From assembly GCA_003116995.1 (NCBI GenBank), contig BDSL01000010.1, forward strand, positions 1,488,001-1,552,000: a DNA stretch of 64,000 bases, in the 5' to 3' direction. The translations under genes were made by a program, and so were the position numbers. The number at the start of each line of letters is the position of its first letter. Within the stretch, counting starts at the first letter, position 1. Below the pieces are notes generated by a model, which was given only the letters and a program-made list of their open reading frames with translations, searched no databases and was not told the origin of the DNA. Below are positions 1 through 12,900 of this stretch, piece after piece. Source of the DNA: Yamagishiella unicocca (lineage: Eukaryota; Chlorophyta; Chlorophyceae; Chlamydomonadales; Volvocaceae).

Positions 1-102
1 GGAGCCGTCCCCTCCCCCTCCCCCTCTTTTATGTAACCCCCTTTATGTCTTACCCCCCTTCCCTCCTCCTGCTGCTCCCCCCCCTTCTCCTGCCGCTCCC
101 AG

Positions 103-231
103 CTGGCCCCGCTGGCCGCCCTCCGCCTGGTGGACCACCACTACTTCTGGAGGCTGCCCGCACCGGTGGGCTGCCCGGAGGTGCAGGACCGGCTGCAGTG
201 GTGGGGCTTCGACGCGTGGAACGTGCTGTGA
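103..231 (+). CDS. C-terminal exon of an unidentified gene (5' part outside the window)
   Basis: Open frame entered through a pyrimidine-rich acceptor (ctcccag, ending at 102) and closed by TGA at 229-231. It encodes 42 residues beginning LAPLAALRLVDHHYFWRLP and ending WWGFDAWNVL. The exon is rich in Trp, His and Tyr with high GC at third positions, unlike the low-complexity DNA around it, which is why it is called coding. The exon starts in phase 0. I do not recognise the family and the rest of the gene lies upstream of the window. The ORF can be read further 5' but only through a polypyrimidine tract typical of a 3' intron end. Confidence 0.5.
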   Translation: MAPLAALRLVDHHYFWRLPAPVGCPEVQDRLQWWGFDAWNVL

Positions 232-2693
232 GGGGGCGGGCGGAGAGGGGGGCGAGAGAGAGACAGAGGGGATGTGGACGGTGGTGGAGGGGTGTAGGGG
301 GGAGGAGATTTCCGCGGGGGGGTGCAAGGAAGACCCGTATACGCAGGGGGATGGGAGCGGACGCATGTCATCTTGCATGGAGGGCGGCGCCCGTGACATG
401 GCCCGTGGGGAGGGTGCTGGTGGGTGCGGTAGGGGGCCCGGGTGAAAGGCAAAGGGGGGCCGGGTGCAAAGGGCGGGCCGGGTGCAGGGTACTGCACGCA
501 ACCGGGCCACACTCATCCCGGAAGCGCGGCGCTGCGCGCTGCCGTACGATCTGTACGATCTGCGGTCGTACGGCAGGGATGGGTACCAGTGCAGCAGTGG
601 GTGCGGTAGCGCCCCCTCGCCTCCAGCTGTGCCGCCCCCTACACACCGCTGCACATCGGTCGCGACCATTACTGGCCAACTGGCTGCTGCGGGGTCACGG
701 TGTGGGTTGGAGACTGGAGGGGGTACCTCGTTGCTGGGAGCAGCTAGGGAAGTGCGCTCCGGTGCAGTATGAGCCCCCGCGGCCATTGCGGCAGCAGTGA
801 CGATGAGGGTTTCCAGCAATGACGATGACGGTGCCAGCCGACCTTATATTTCTTGGCGGTGAAGTGTCATGGTTGTGGGTAATGCGACACGACTTTGGCT
901 GGGGTGTGTTGGGTTGGCAGTCGGTCCTTGGTGCGCGGCCCACGCCGCTGATCGTGGGTCGGGGCACCTTACCGGCGAACACATCGATGGATGGATGCTG
1001 GTACATTACAAAGGCAACCCTCAACCAATGTGAGTAGTCCAGGGAACCGACTCATTCGGTTGCAGATCAATCGCTTTGAATGACTCCCCTGAATTCGTCG
1101 CTCCAGTCGGAGCCCCTAACACGCTGGGAGTGCCCCGAGCCGGGCCGGGCCCTCAGCTGCTGCTGGCAACCGCCGGGAACCAACCGCCAGATCAACGCAG
1201 ATTGGTTGCTTGCCAACCCTTGCGAACCAACCGCACAACCATTCTCATCTCGCACCAGATTCCCGTGCGCCAACCGCCATCGCGACGGCGGTTGGGTGCA
1301 GCGGATGCGCACATGCAGCGGAGCCAGTCGCGAAGGCCTTCAGGCAGGAGAGGGACTTAGGGGGGGCCCAGGCAGCGGCTTAGTGCCGGGATGCGCGCGC
1401 CAGCGATTGGAGCACCTACCGCCAGGCTAGCCACGGCGGGGCTTGGGAATACTCCCCCGGAAGCCGCTCACCGCAGCAGAGGTCATCGCAGCAACCTTGT
1501 ACACCTTTAGGAGGCCCAGGACTGACTGACTGACGGTAACACTCTTGCTATGAGCCCGTCCAAGTAACACCAATCGCAGCTGGTTGCTACTATCAATCGC
1601 ACCGTCAGCAATTACCGTGTGGAGCCCTCAATGATGCTCAATGCAGCCGCGAACGACTCCCGCCCGGACGCTCGTCGAGGGCCGCTAGGAATGCAGCAAA
1701 CATGCGGGCGACCAGCATTAGCAATTGCACAGCATGCAGGCCCGGTCCCTTTAACAGTGCATTCGGAATTATCGATCGGGAGCATATATATACCTACCCG
1801 AAGCTACTGCAGCTATACCGGTAGCATCATTAATCGGTGCTAGGAATCCTCCCCGCATCAAATCAGGGACGTCCGTGAGGATCCGTGCAGTGTGGATAAG
1901 TAAGTCCTCGATAATAGGCTCGGTCGTACTTAGGGCTTATGCGATCATCGCCGTCATGTCGCAGTGCAGACCCCTCTACTTGAAGACCGCATCTGGAGCA
2001 AGGCTGGCCGGGTGCCCGGCACATCTACAGCTCACCTACGCGCCCCACATCCACCTCGAACTCCTCAAAACATCAGTCACTCTCTATCATGTCAGGGTAC
2101 CGCTAGTCCTACATCAATCACCGCCAGTCGCATCGCCTCAATTTCCCCCCTCAGCCCTCAACACGCAAATACTCCTTGCGTCCCGACGTGTTTGTCGCCA
2201 AGTACACAGGACAGCTCAAAAGGGTCGGAAACCCGCAGGAGAAAACCGCGCCTACGCGCACTGCACATAGTCCAAGAGAGTAATCCGGGATACCATACGG
2301 TACCGTGACAAATGAGCAGCACTAACACGCCGCGTCGGCGCGATCCTATGGAACGCAATAAATCTATGTATCACATACACATAATGCGATGCGATGGGAT
2401 GGATGCTCAAATTAAGACACCCCGAACGAAGCTAGAAGTCGAAACGCTAGGAAGCACCACAAGCGCCCAGACCCCTACTCCACACGCAGTCCTGCTCCTC
2501 CGGCTCAGCCCCAAACACAATACCCACGCCCGGTGCTGCCGCAGCCAAGCTGCACTTCCACCACTTCCACTTCCACTTCAAGCAACCGGTTCTCTTCTTT
2601 GCACCCCCCCCGGTGTCCGACGACCATGCGCCAACTATCCTGTCCCGTTGCGTAAACCGGTTTTTATACACCCCCCGGTTCACACACCCCCCC
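232..2693. other. Convergent intergenic region, no supported gene
   Basis: Lies between the 3' end of the partial plus-strand gene and the 3' end of the minus-strand kinase-like gene, so it should hold two 3' UTRs. Open frames here lack splice context and look non-coding. Positions 310-350 and 2608-2660 carry copies of short dispersed repeats found elsewhere in the window. The second reads as a CATGCGCCAACTATCCTGTC core followed by an AACCGG-T-run. Confidence 0.5.
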
Positions 2694-5577
2694 TCACAGC
2701 AGCACATCCTCCTCCCGCAGGCCCTGCAGGAACGGGTGCCCCAGCGCCGCCTCCACACTCGGCCGCGCGGCCGGGTCAGACGCCATCAGCTCCCCGACAA
2801 ACTCCGCCACCTCCCGCGGCACCCACTCCGGCACCCCCAACCCCGCAGCCCCCGCCTCCAAAACCCGGCCCGTCGCCGCACTGACCCACGGCCCGCCGTA
2901 CCCAAACGCACACGTGCCCACCAGAGCGCCCACGCTGTACACGTCGGACTCGGCCGCGACGGCCGGCGGCTGATGACCTGCGGCGCAGCGTAGCTCCGGA
3001 GCCGTGCAGCACGTGGTTCCCAGGATGCGGCCCATGTGGTTCCGCGCCCCCAGCTGTGTGGCGCTGCTCAGCCCCGACAGCAGCACGCGGCCGGTGGCGC
3101 CCAGCAGCACGTGTCGGGGGCACTCGAGCGCCAGGTGTGCGACGCCCTGCAGGTGCAGGTGCGCCAGGGCCAGCAGCGCGGAGGCGGCGATGACGCGGAG
3201 ACGCTCCAGGGGAAGCAGCAGGTGCGGGCTGGCGGGGTCCTGGGGGTTCTGGCGCGCGGCGGTTTCCTGGGGATGTGGAGGGAGGGGCGGGATGGCAATA
3301 GGGCGGGGTGCGCTGGTGTGAGGAGGAAGGCATGGGGCGCCGTTCGTCTAAGCATGATGGGCATGGGGTGGCGTTTGTCAAGCGCAACTCAAGGCTACCG
3401 GAGTCCATTGACGCACGCACGCGGAGGCCCTCTCCCGCAGCCCCCGTTCCAGGCCCCCACCGCGAAACCCCACCCTCCTTGTTCCCCCCCTGCAGCCCCA
3501 CCCTCCTTGTTTCCCACCCTGCAACCCCACCCACCAGCTCCTGCTCCAGGCTCCCGCCCTCGGCATACTCGGTAAACAGCTGCAGCCCGTCCGCCAGGTA
3601 GGGGCAGCTGCCCAGGTAGCGCACGGTGAAGGGGCAGCCAGCGGCGGCCTGTAAGGCAGCCCGTACATGTCAGGCGGCAGGCCGAGGCCGTTTCTGTCAG
3701 GACAGAGGGGCGCCGCGCCGCCTCGCCCCGCCACGTCAGGTCACGAGCCGCTGCCAGAACGGCGCTGTGCTCGTCCACTCGCAAGCACTACCGTCGTACC
3801 ACCAGAAAGGAAAGACAGAGACGCCGACTAGGAGACCAGGCGCCGACAAGCCATATCAAAGCGAGGTGGGCAGCAGGTGCCGTACGTCGTACGACTGCAC
3901 GACGCATCGGTCGTACCTGTGTCGCTGCGAGCAGCGCCCGGGTGTAGTCGTCGCCGTGCGGCAGGGTCCTGCGCGCCGCGAGCACGGTGGAGCCGTCGGG
4001 CCGGCTCAGCCGCACCAGGTCCACCTGACCGAAGGTGCCCTCCCCCAGCGGGGCCAGCAGCTGGCACGAGTGCATCGTGCCGATGTCCAGCGAGTCGAGC
4101 TCGAGGTCGAACCCCTGACCCGGGTGCTGCTGTGGGGGAGTCCAGGGAGGGGGGGAGCAGGCGGGTGAGGTCACGGGCGGCTGGCTGTGAGGCGGGGGGG
4201 CGGGGGCGAGCAGGTCCCGGTAGGGGCACGATGCCGTACCGGGGGTCGCTGCGGCGAGGGGCGCCAGTTGCCACGATTGACATAATGACGCCAGTATGGG
4301 GACTTAGGGTTTCAGACGTCCGTACCGCGATGACGAAGGGCACTGGATGCGATAACACGTCAGCGCTGCTTCTTCGGCTTTCGACTGTAGTGAGCAGCCG
4401 CCGCAGCGAACTGCTCACCTCAGAATTGCGGACCGGAGGGGGCAGTTTGTCGGTTGGGGCGCTCGTCCAGCCGTGCGCCGCTTTCGAGGACGTGCTGCAG
4501 CCGCCGCCGCTGTGGTGGGTGTTGCCGCCGCCGCCGCCGCCGCTGGGGCGGGTGCTGTTGGAGGCGCTGGACGTGAGGTCGTCGTCGCGCTTCTCCTCCG
4601 GGTCCACGGACGAGCAGCTACCGCTGGGGCAGGAGGAGTGGGTAGGCGAGTGCGCGCGGGAGGGAGGCGCGCAGTGGCCGCCGTCGACGTCGCCGTCGCT
4701 GCGTCGTGCCCGCGGCAACGAGTTGTTTTCAACTGCAACGGCAACTCCAGCTGTGGCGAATTCGGCGGGGACGCAATCCTGCGGGATGCACGCGAGCGGA
4801 TTAGTTGCTTGCTTGTGTGAAGGGAGTGTAGGATGATGGCCAGAACTCGCGAACTGTGGGAGCTGAGGGAGGTGTGGTCGCAGGTCGCGTCGTGAAGTGC
4901 GGTCTGGTAGGGGGTGCAACTGGCACAACGGTCGGCCTCCTCCTCCAGCCTTCCAAGCCCGCGCGCCCCACTCCGCACCTCGAAGCTCAACTCCTCGTCC
5001 GTGTACACCAGGTCATCAACGAACTCGTCAGATTCGCCGACATCGTACAGACCCATGCTGCCGGCGAGCTGAAGGAAGGCAGCAGGGACCACAGCCGGGG
5101 GAACCAGTGTCAGATATCGGTACGTTAATCCGACGCGATTCAGTCAGCGTGCTAAGGATTTTTCTGGGTTATGTTCAGTATAAGGGTGGCACAGAGACCG
5201 CTGCAATGCGACCCAACCATGGGAACTGGGGTTCGAGTGGCGTGCATGTTATGGTTTTGGCGAGTGTGGCTGGTCAGGTGAAGGAAGCTAGCTGCAGCAA
5301 ATAGACGCCAGGCCGGTGCAGGGCTCACCGCAATCTTCATCTGGTCACAAGCATCTGGGGTTGTCAGGCTTGAGATAATAGTCCAAGCAATTGCCGAAAA
5401 GCCAAACAGAATTGCCGAGATGACGCCCAGGCCAACCAGGAAGACCGCAGTGACGCCGCCAAGGAAGACAGCACCCGCTAGGGATGAAGCGGCACAAAAC
5501 AATGCCATTGGAATTGCAATATGCGCTGTTAATGTGCAGAACGCGATTGCCCCAACAAGGGACCAGGAGACAGCCAT
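2694..5577 (-). CDS. Membrane-anchored protein-kinase-fold protein, predicted pseudokinase (532 aa)
   Basis: Six exons join in phase 0: 5577-5329, 5068-4979, 4778-4419, 4129-3917, 3648-3535 and 3266-2694. They total 1599 nt with ATG at 5577 and TGA at 2696-2694. Residues 1-83 are almost wholly hydrophobic with 2-3 membrane segments. Residues 84-113 are acidic. Residues 114-233 are Ser/Gly-rich linker. Residues ~250-515 form a kinase fold: glycine loop GEGTFGQV at 262-269, hinge-like LFTEYAEGGSLEQEL, an APE-like TAPEL, and the subdomain IX motif SDVYSVGALV. Catalytic residues are missing. The VAIK lysine position is Arg (LAARR, 283-287). HRD reads HLA (386-388). The DFG segment reads LLSGLSS. 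Known pseudokinases signal by scaffolding or allostery, and that role here is inference. The gene is divergent from the next plus-strand gene. The exon 2/3 border is the least certain. Confidence 0.72.
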
Positions 5578-6828
5578 GGCTTAGTAAGTTAGCTTTGTTC
5601 AAACGAGCAGTCAAATGAAACACTTTGTATGTTGTATGTTTGAACAGAAATCCCAACTCTGTGGAGGATGGACCACTTATGATGCAGGTAGGTGGAACGG
5701 CGTTTGCAAGTCAAGCCTGTAGCGTGAAGGAGAGGCGCAGGCTGCAGTACAAATTGCACGGTCCGCCAAGTTAGACACAGTTCATCCACATCAGCAGGTC
5801 AGATGCCGTTATCCATGTCATCTCTCCTTGTCGCTGAGAACCTCGACCCGCACATTGTCAAGCCAATCCCTATCGCTGTATCGCTAATATAACCAGAGCT
5901 CTGATATAACGGTGCACATTAGAGGTCGACACTCGCCGATATTCCGGCAACAATGCGGTGACAGGTTGATCCGGGGGAGGCAACAACAGCTCGCTGAAGC
6001 AGGGGCGTTGGCCAGCCAGGATGTCAGGTGGTTCCGGAAACCAATTCGGTATTTACTGCAGTAACTGTTACCGGTAATATTATAACTAGTTTGTCTAACC
6101 ATTTGGATGTCTGCCGAGGGGAAAGGCGCACCATGCTTGAACGTACGTGGCGCCGTTTAGGCAGCCAAGAGCCAACGTAGCACCCTGCAGTCCCCAGTAC
6201 GCCATTGTGCACGACTGCGCATCAGAGCTGTCACATCACTTATTCCACCTCTACAAGTTGGGGGCAGGGCCCGGAGGTCAATTCGTTTTTGTTTTGCAGC
6301 AAGGGTGGCCGTTTGCGTCCGCTTTCGTTGGCCTAAGGCGAACAGGCAACTCAAGGGGCAAGCCGTGAGAATGGGCAAAGACCCATTACCTTAAACTTTG
6401 ATTGAGTCAGCTGTGGGTGTTGTGTGGTGACAAAGGCAAGGCTCAAGTGGGGAGGTTTCACGCGAAATATTGCCTCGGTTGCGTTTGGGTACGAATGCAC
6501 ACTACGTGAATGCCAGCAGGTAGGTAAATGTTTATTGCGAAAATATTAGCTACGTCGTAGCTAGGAGGAGGAGGTCGACGCTGAATGCGTGGCTGGGCTT
6601 TGCACTTCCTGTACGGCAAACAGAAGTACCATGCCGTGTGGACACTTTGCCTTCCAATACATCATTTTATCGATATGGCGTGGGCTGTCTTGCGTGAGGA
6701 AAATGCTTGCCATTCCCCTAGCGATGCTATCGAATGACTTGCGGACACATTTGCAGTCTTTTCCTGACCGTTTTCAAACGTAAGGGCAATGATTTATCTA
6801 CGCTACTAGAACCTATTACGTGCAACGC
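5578..6828. other. Divergent intergenic/promoter region
   Basis: About 1.25 kb separates the ATG of the minus-strand kinase-like gene from the TATA box of the plus-strand gene. It must contain both promoters and 5' UTRs. It is less GC-rich than its surroundings and has no tandem arrays. No open frame here looks coding. No core promoter motif could be assigned to the minus-strand gene. Confidence 0.5.
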
Positions 6829-6834
6829 TATAAA
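6829..6834 (+). promoter_or_regulatory. TATA box of the 608-aa gene
   Basis: TATAAA in the context GCTATAAAGGAG lies 82 bp before the ATG at 6916. This is a normal spacing for a short 5' UTR and supports that start codon. Confidence 0.6.
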
Positions 6835-6915
6835 GGAGCCCACCGTGCGGTCACAGCTGCCGTGACTCGCGCAGCCTGCTACACAAATCCAAACATCTTG
6901 CTGTGCATCGCTAAA

Positions 6916-9900
6916 ATGTTGCCAGCACCGAGCTTGGGTGACCTCACTTTTGAGGTCGACCCTCGCCGGGAATGGACACCTCCTCACATGGACTCGGCGG
7001 AGACGAGGCTGTGGGATTCGCCCCGGACAGTAGCATACTCTGCAGCCAGCTCACATCGGTCCGTTACCTACACCAAGTCTGGCGTCCGCTCCCCGATGGA
7101 CGTCCGGGTGCCCGACAGCGTTCGCACGCCATCGCAGCCGCAGCCGGCCGCAGTCACGATTCCCATCGCCCCTGAAGCTGCGCGAAACATCACCCCGCGG
7201 CGCAGCAGCCCCATGCGGGTCGTCATCTGCTCGGAGCCCAGCCTCTCGCAGCTGCCCTCCGCCCCGATGGCGGAGCTGCCCTCCGTACGCGGACAGACCG
7301 TCTCACAGGTCTCGCCCCTTGGCAACACCGCCAGCTCCGCCGGGTTCAGCGGCCGGAGAGGGCTGGCGGGCCAAGGAGGGGGCATGGTTTCGGAGCCGGG
7401 CACCGGAGTGGCGCTGGCGGACCACATGAGCGCCATGTCCGCCACCTCGCATCAAAGCACCCAGGTGCGCTGCCCCCTCGCAACCCCCCGCCACCCCACC
7501 CCCGCAAGGTGCCCGCCCCCTTCCCCCTCGCCCCTGGACCACACACTGCGTGGGCCTTATGCGCGCGTGTAGAGACGCGCCGTAGCTGCGTGCGTCCCAG
7601 GTGTCGGCATAAGGCCCAGCAGGCCGCAGCGGCGTAAGGCCCAGCAGGCTCTCGCAGGGAAGGGGCAGCTGTCGGTCGGGGGCCACGCCGCCCGGTGGGG
7701 CGGCCTCCCTGCAGGACTGCGGGCGGGGGTGTGTGGAAAGACCTGGCTACACGACATCGGAAACGGAGGGCGGAAAGTAACGTTCTTAGGGGCGGGGGGG
7801 ATTGACCTAGCTGGGCGGGAGGGCGAAGGACCACGTGTTGGTCGCGTGAGCTGGGCGGGGCTGGGCGGGGAGCGGCGCGCAGAGCGTCACCGCCGTGTGG
7901 TGGCTGGGAGGGCGCCAGCCCGGACACCACCACCACTGCTATCACCACCACTGCTACCACCACCACCACCATCACCACTGCTATCACCACCACTGCTATC
8001 ACCACCACCACCACCACCACCACCACTGCTATCACCACCACCACCACCACTACCACCACCACCAAACACCAAACACCACCACCTCTGGTCAGCCGGGCAT
8101 CCTGGGTCCGCGGGTCCCGGCCCGGTCTCTCCGCTCCCCGCCCCTCTCCTCCACCTCGCCCCCTCTCCCATGGACCCTCGCCTCCGCTAGGGCTCGCCTC
8201 CCCACCCCGACCTCCCTCCCCACCCCGACCTGCCTCCCCACCCCGACCCGCCTCCCCACCCCGACCTGCCTCCCCACCCCGACCCGCCTCCCCACCCCGA
8301 CCTGCCTCCCCACCCCGACCTGCCTCCCCACCCCGACCCGCCTCCCCACCCCGACCTGCCTCCCCACCCCGACCTGCCTCCCCACCCCGACCTGCCTCCC
8401 CACCCCGACCCGCCTCCCCACCCCGACCTGCCTCCCCACCCCGACCCGCCTCCCCACCCCGACCCGCCTCCCCACCCCGACCCGCCTCCCCACCCCGACC
8501 CGCCTCCCCACCCCGACCCGCCTCCCCACCCCGACCCGCCTCCCCACCCCGACCCGCCTCCCCACCCCGACCCGCCTCCCCACCCCGACCCGCCTCCCCA
8601 CCCCGACCCGCCTCCCCACCCCGACCCGCCTCCCCACCCCGACCCGCCTCCCCACCCCGACCCGCCTCCCCACCCCGACCCGCCTCCCCACCCCGACCCG
8701 CCTCCCCACCCCGACCTGCCTCCCCACCCCGACCCGCCTCCCCACCTCCCCACAAGCCACCAGCCCGACCCGCAACCTCCCCCTTCGGCTATCAGCCCAT
8801 CCACGCCATATCTGGTCTCTAACCGACAACTGCCGCCCCCCCCAGGACCCCGTGGACACCTACCTGTCCCGCTACCAGGTGCATCAACGTATCCGGGACC
8901 AGTTTATGGTACGACAGGACGAGCACCAACGTACGGTGCAGGAGCTCGGGGCGCGGATCCAGGTGCGCCGGGGCAGTGGGGGAGGGATTACGATAAAAGA
9001 ACCAGTGGGGGGAGAGAGGGGGGGGTATAAGAGAATCCACGAGGGGGGGAGAGGGGGGAGAAGGGTTCTTGGGTTAGTGCCGAAGTGGCGGGGGCGCCAC
9101 GGTGCGGGTGGGGGTGAGGGGGGGCGGCAGGACAACGGCTGGCAGGCAGTCGGGTGGGAGGAGCCCGGGGGGACGAAGGGGGTTCGGGCGGGGAGGGAGG
9201 AGTGGAACCGGGTCTGGACCTAGCAACGTGTTCGACCGAGTGGGTAGACGGAGCGGATGGGAGGGGCTCCGCGTCTGCGAGGGGGAGTCCCTGTGGTCCC
9301 TGTGGATGGGGGCAGGGGACCCTCCTAGGGGGAAGGGGGACCCTCCTAGCTCTGTCCTGTGGATGGGGGCAGGGGGGCTCTGTCCCAAGGGGGACCCTCC
9401 TAGCTCTGTCCCTGTGGATGGGGGCAGGGGGACCCTCCTAGCTCTGTCCCTGTGGATGGGGGCAGGGGAAGGGGGACCCTCCTAGCTCTGTCCTGTGGAT
9501 GGGGGCAAGGGGGACCCTCCTAGCTCTGTCCCTGTGGATGGGGCAAGGGGACCCTCCTAGCTCTGTCCCTGTGGATGGGGGCAGGGGACCCTCCTAGCTC
9601 TGTCCCTGTGGATGGGGGCAAGGGGGACCCTCCTAGCTCTGTCCCTGTGGATGGGGCAGGGGACCCTCCTAGCTCTGTCCCTGTGGATGGGGCAGGGGGA
9701 CTAGCTCTGTCCCTAATGGATGGGGCAGGGGGACCCTCCTAGCTCTGTCCCTGTGGATGGGGGCAGGGGGACCCTCCTAGCTCTGTCCCTGTGGATGGGG
9801 GCAAGGGGGACCCTCCTAGCTCTGTCCCTGTGGATGGGGGCAAGGGGGACCCTCCTAGCTCTGTCCCTGTGGATGGGGGCAAGGGGGACCCTCCTAGCTC

Positions 9901-12900
9901 TGTCCCTGTGGATGGGGGCAAGGGGGACCCTCCTAGCTCTGTCCCTGTGGATGGGGGCAAGGGGGACCCTCCTAGCTCTGTCCCTGTGGATGGGGGCAAG
10001 GGGGACCCTCCTAGCTCTGTCCCTGTGGATGGGGGAAGGGGGACCCTCCTAGCTCTGTCCCTGTGGATGGGGGAAGGGGGACCCTCCTAGCTCTGTCCCT
10101 GTGGATGGGGGCAAGGGGACCCTCCTAGCTCTGTCCCTGTGGATGGGGGCAGGGGGACCCTCCTAGCTCTGTCCCTGTGGATGGGGGCAGGGGGGACCCT
10201 CCTAGCTCTGTCCCTGTGGATGGGGGCAGGGGGACCCTCCTAGCTCTGTCCCTGTGGATGGGGCCAGGGGGACCCTCCTAGCTCTGTCCCTGGTAGCTCT
10301 GCTCGTGTCCCTCCGCCGCCACCTCCCTCGCTCAGCCCGCTCAGCCTCGTCACCTACCCACCCCGAACTGCCTGGTCGCCTCCCCTCCCCCCCGGGGCTC
10401 CCAAGGCTATGCACCCACTACATTTCCCCAGTCGCGTAACCGGTCCTTTTATTGTGACCCCCGGGTCTTCCTCGAAATCCCCCCCGGGGGTCCCACGCAG
10501 GCCATGACGCGGATTGTGTCGCCCAGCCCCGGCTCCAGGGAGGGGGAAGAGGAGCCCGCCTCGCCGTCAGCAGCAGCCGCTGCAGCGGAGCCGCCCGCTG
10601 CCTCGGCGGCGGGGGCGGTGCCGACTGCAGCCGCCAGCACCGGGCCCCCACCACCAGGTGTGTGTTTGGGAGGGGGAGGGGGCAGCGGAGGAGCTGCAGC
10701 GGACTGGGAGGTGCAAAGGGGAGCAACAACAGGGGGGTAGGGGGGCCGGCGACAGTCAGCAGCCCCACATGTCGAGCCAGGCAGCTGTCCGTAGTTGCAG
10801 CTGTCCCTAGTTGTACCGGTGTGCGGGGCTGCCTACGGAATCAACACATGTCTTGAGTCCCTGCCGATCCTCCCCCTCCCCCCTCCCCCTCCCCCCTCTT
10901 TTATTGTAATCTCCCTCCCCCCTCCCCCTTCTCCCCTCCCCCGCCCCTCCGCAGCCACCCACCTGCCGGACCACCCTCTGGGCCGCAACCGCTTCGCCCC
11001 GCTGCCCGCCGCCCTCTCACCCAACAACGGCCGCCGGCCCAGCTCCGCCTCCGAAACCTCCTCTCCGGGCCCTGGCCCAGGGGGCCTTATGCGGTCGGGG
11101 CTGACCGACACGGGCGAGTACGAGCCGGCGGTGCCCCTGCCTCCCGGGCCCCCCGGCTCGGTGCCTCAGCCCCACCCCAACCAAGGCGCCTACCTGGCAC
11201 TGCCCGACGGCAGCTTCGCGGGCAGCTCGCCCTTCCGTGGTGCGGCCGCCCACGAGGGGCTGCTGTTCGAGCGCTACAACAGGAGGACGCAGGCGGCGGA
11301 ACTGCCGGAGCTGCAGGTGGGGGGGGGGAGGGGGCGGGAGGAGGGGGGGGGAAGGGGGGAGCAGGAGGGGGGAGGTGTTGGGGGGGAGCAGGAAGGCCCG
11401 TGGATGCCCGAAAAAGAAAAGACGGGATAGTGGGCGCATGGTCGGCGGACAGGTGCAGGTGGGGGGGTTACAGTAAAGGAACCGGTGACGCGACCGGGGA
11501 CATGTAGTGGGTGCATAGCCTTCGGACACCGGGACGCGCGCGCATGCTACTGGACTAGGGTGGCCGGCCACACACACGGACGCGGCGACGGGGGGGGGCG
11601 GTATTGGGTTTGAGAAGAAACCCGTAGGGGCGGGTGGTGGGATTGGGGTGGTGGGTAGCGATGGACCCGGTTATGAGACATAGGAAACGGAAGGGGGGGC
11701 GGTAACCGCGATCTGAAACGGGAGGCACGAAAGCGGGGGGCGGGTGAGGGGCGGGTGGGGGGCCGGGTGGGGGGCGGGGTGGTGCTCCGCCGCACCGTGT
11801 CGGCGGCCCCGGTGAGCGGCTGCCATGCGGACCAGGGGGCTGGGGTGGGCGGTGGGGGCTGCAGACGTGGGGGGCCTGAGGGTGTCGCTAGGGTGGCGGG
11901 CCCCAGCCCCCAGCCCCCACCCAGCCACAGCCACAGCCCACAGCCTCCATAGGCACAGCCACAGGCACCAGCCGCCAGCCCCGGGAGAGGCGGCTGCGGG
12001 CGGGTTCGGGTTGCGTGCGGAAGGGGCGGTGTGGCTTGGCTGGCTGGGATGTCGTACAGCCTGATCAGTGGCAGTCCGTGTGGCAGTGGGAGTCGTTGCT
12101 GCCTGCCAGCAGGCAGCTGCGCTCCGGACAGCGGCAGGTCCCCAACTGGAGCTGTGCGAGCTAGGGGAGCCGGCTCTCACTTCCCCCGCCCTCCCCCGCC
12201 CTCCCCCGCCCGCCGCCCTCATTGCACCCTGCCCCACCACCCCCCCCCCCTCACCGTTGCTGCTATTCCAGCTGCGGTACCTGAGGCCCGGTACAGTCGC
12301 CGTCCGCGAGCCCCGACAGCTGGTGGGCTGGGCTGGGCTGGGCTGGGCTGGGCTGGGCTGCTGGGTTGCAGTCCGAGGTGTTCTGGGGGGGCCTAGGGGG
12401 TCACCCCGGCACCCCTGCGAGCCCCACACGGAAGAGCCAGCCCCGCAGAGCCGTTCGAGTAAAAACCGTTGAGCCGTTCGAGTCCCCCACCCCACCCCTC
12501 CGCCTCGTCGCCTCCTCCTCAGCGCAACCATACTGGTGGTCAGCCGGTGCCTCCAACCCGCCACCTCCCCTGCACCTCGCCACCCCTCGCACCCGGTGGA
12601 GTGCTTCTCCCCACTCCCCTCTTATCCCCCCCTTCCCATTGTATCTCCCCCCCGTCCCCCCAGAAAACGATACCCCGCCAGCCAGGTCCGCCTGTACGGT
12701 CGCTGCCCAACGGTATCCCAGCCAGCAGGTGCGGACCGGACCTGACTCGCTTGGCCCCCTTCCCCCTGTCCCTGTCGCGTAAACGGTTTTAATGCCGCCC
12801 CTCCCGGTTTTAATGCCGCCCCCCCCGCGCGGCGGCAGCTGATAGTCGGACCAAGCTCGGCATGTATACTCAAACATGCGCCCTAACCTCTATTGGCTAG

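Noticed and set aside
7346..8755. 469-codon minus-strand open frame of GEAGRG repeats
   Set aside because: Produced by the 18-bp minisatellite and the triplet run; both strands and all frames are open there.
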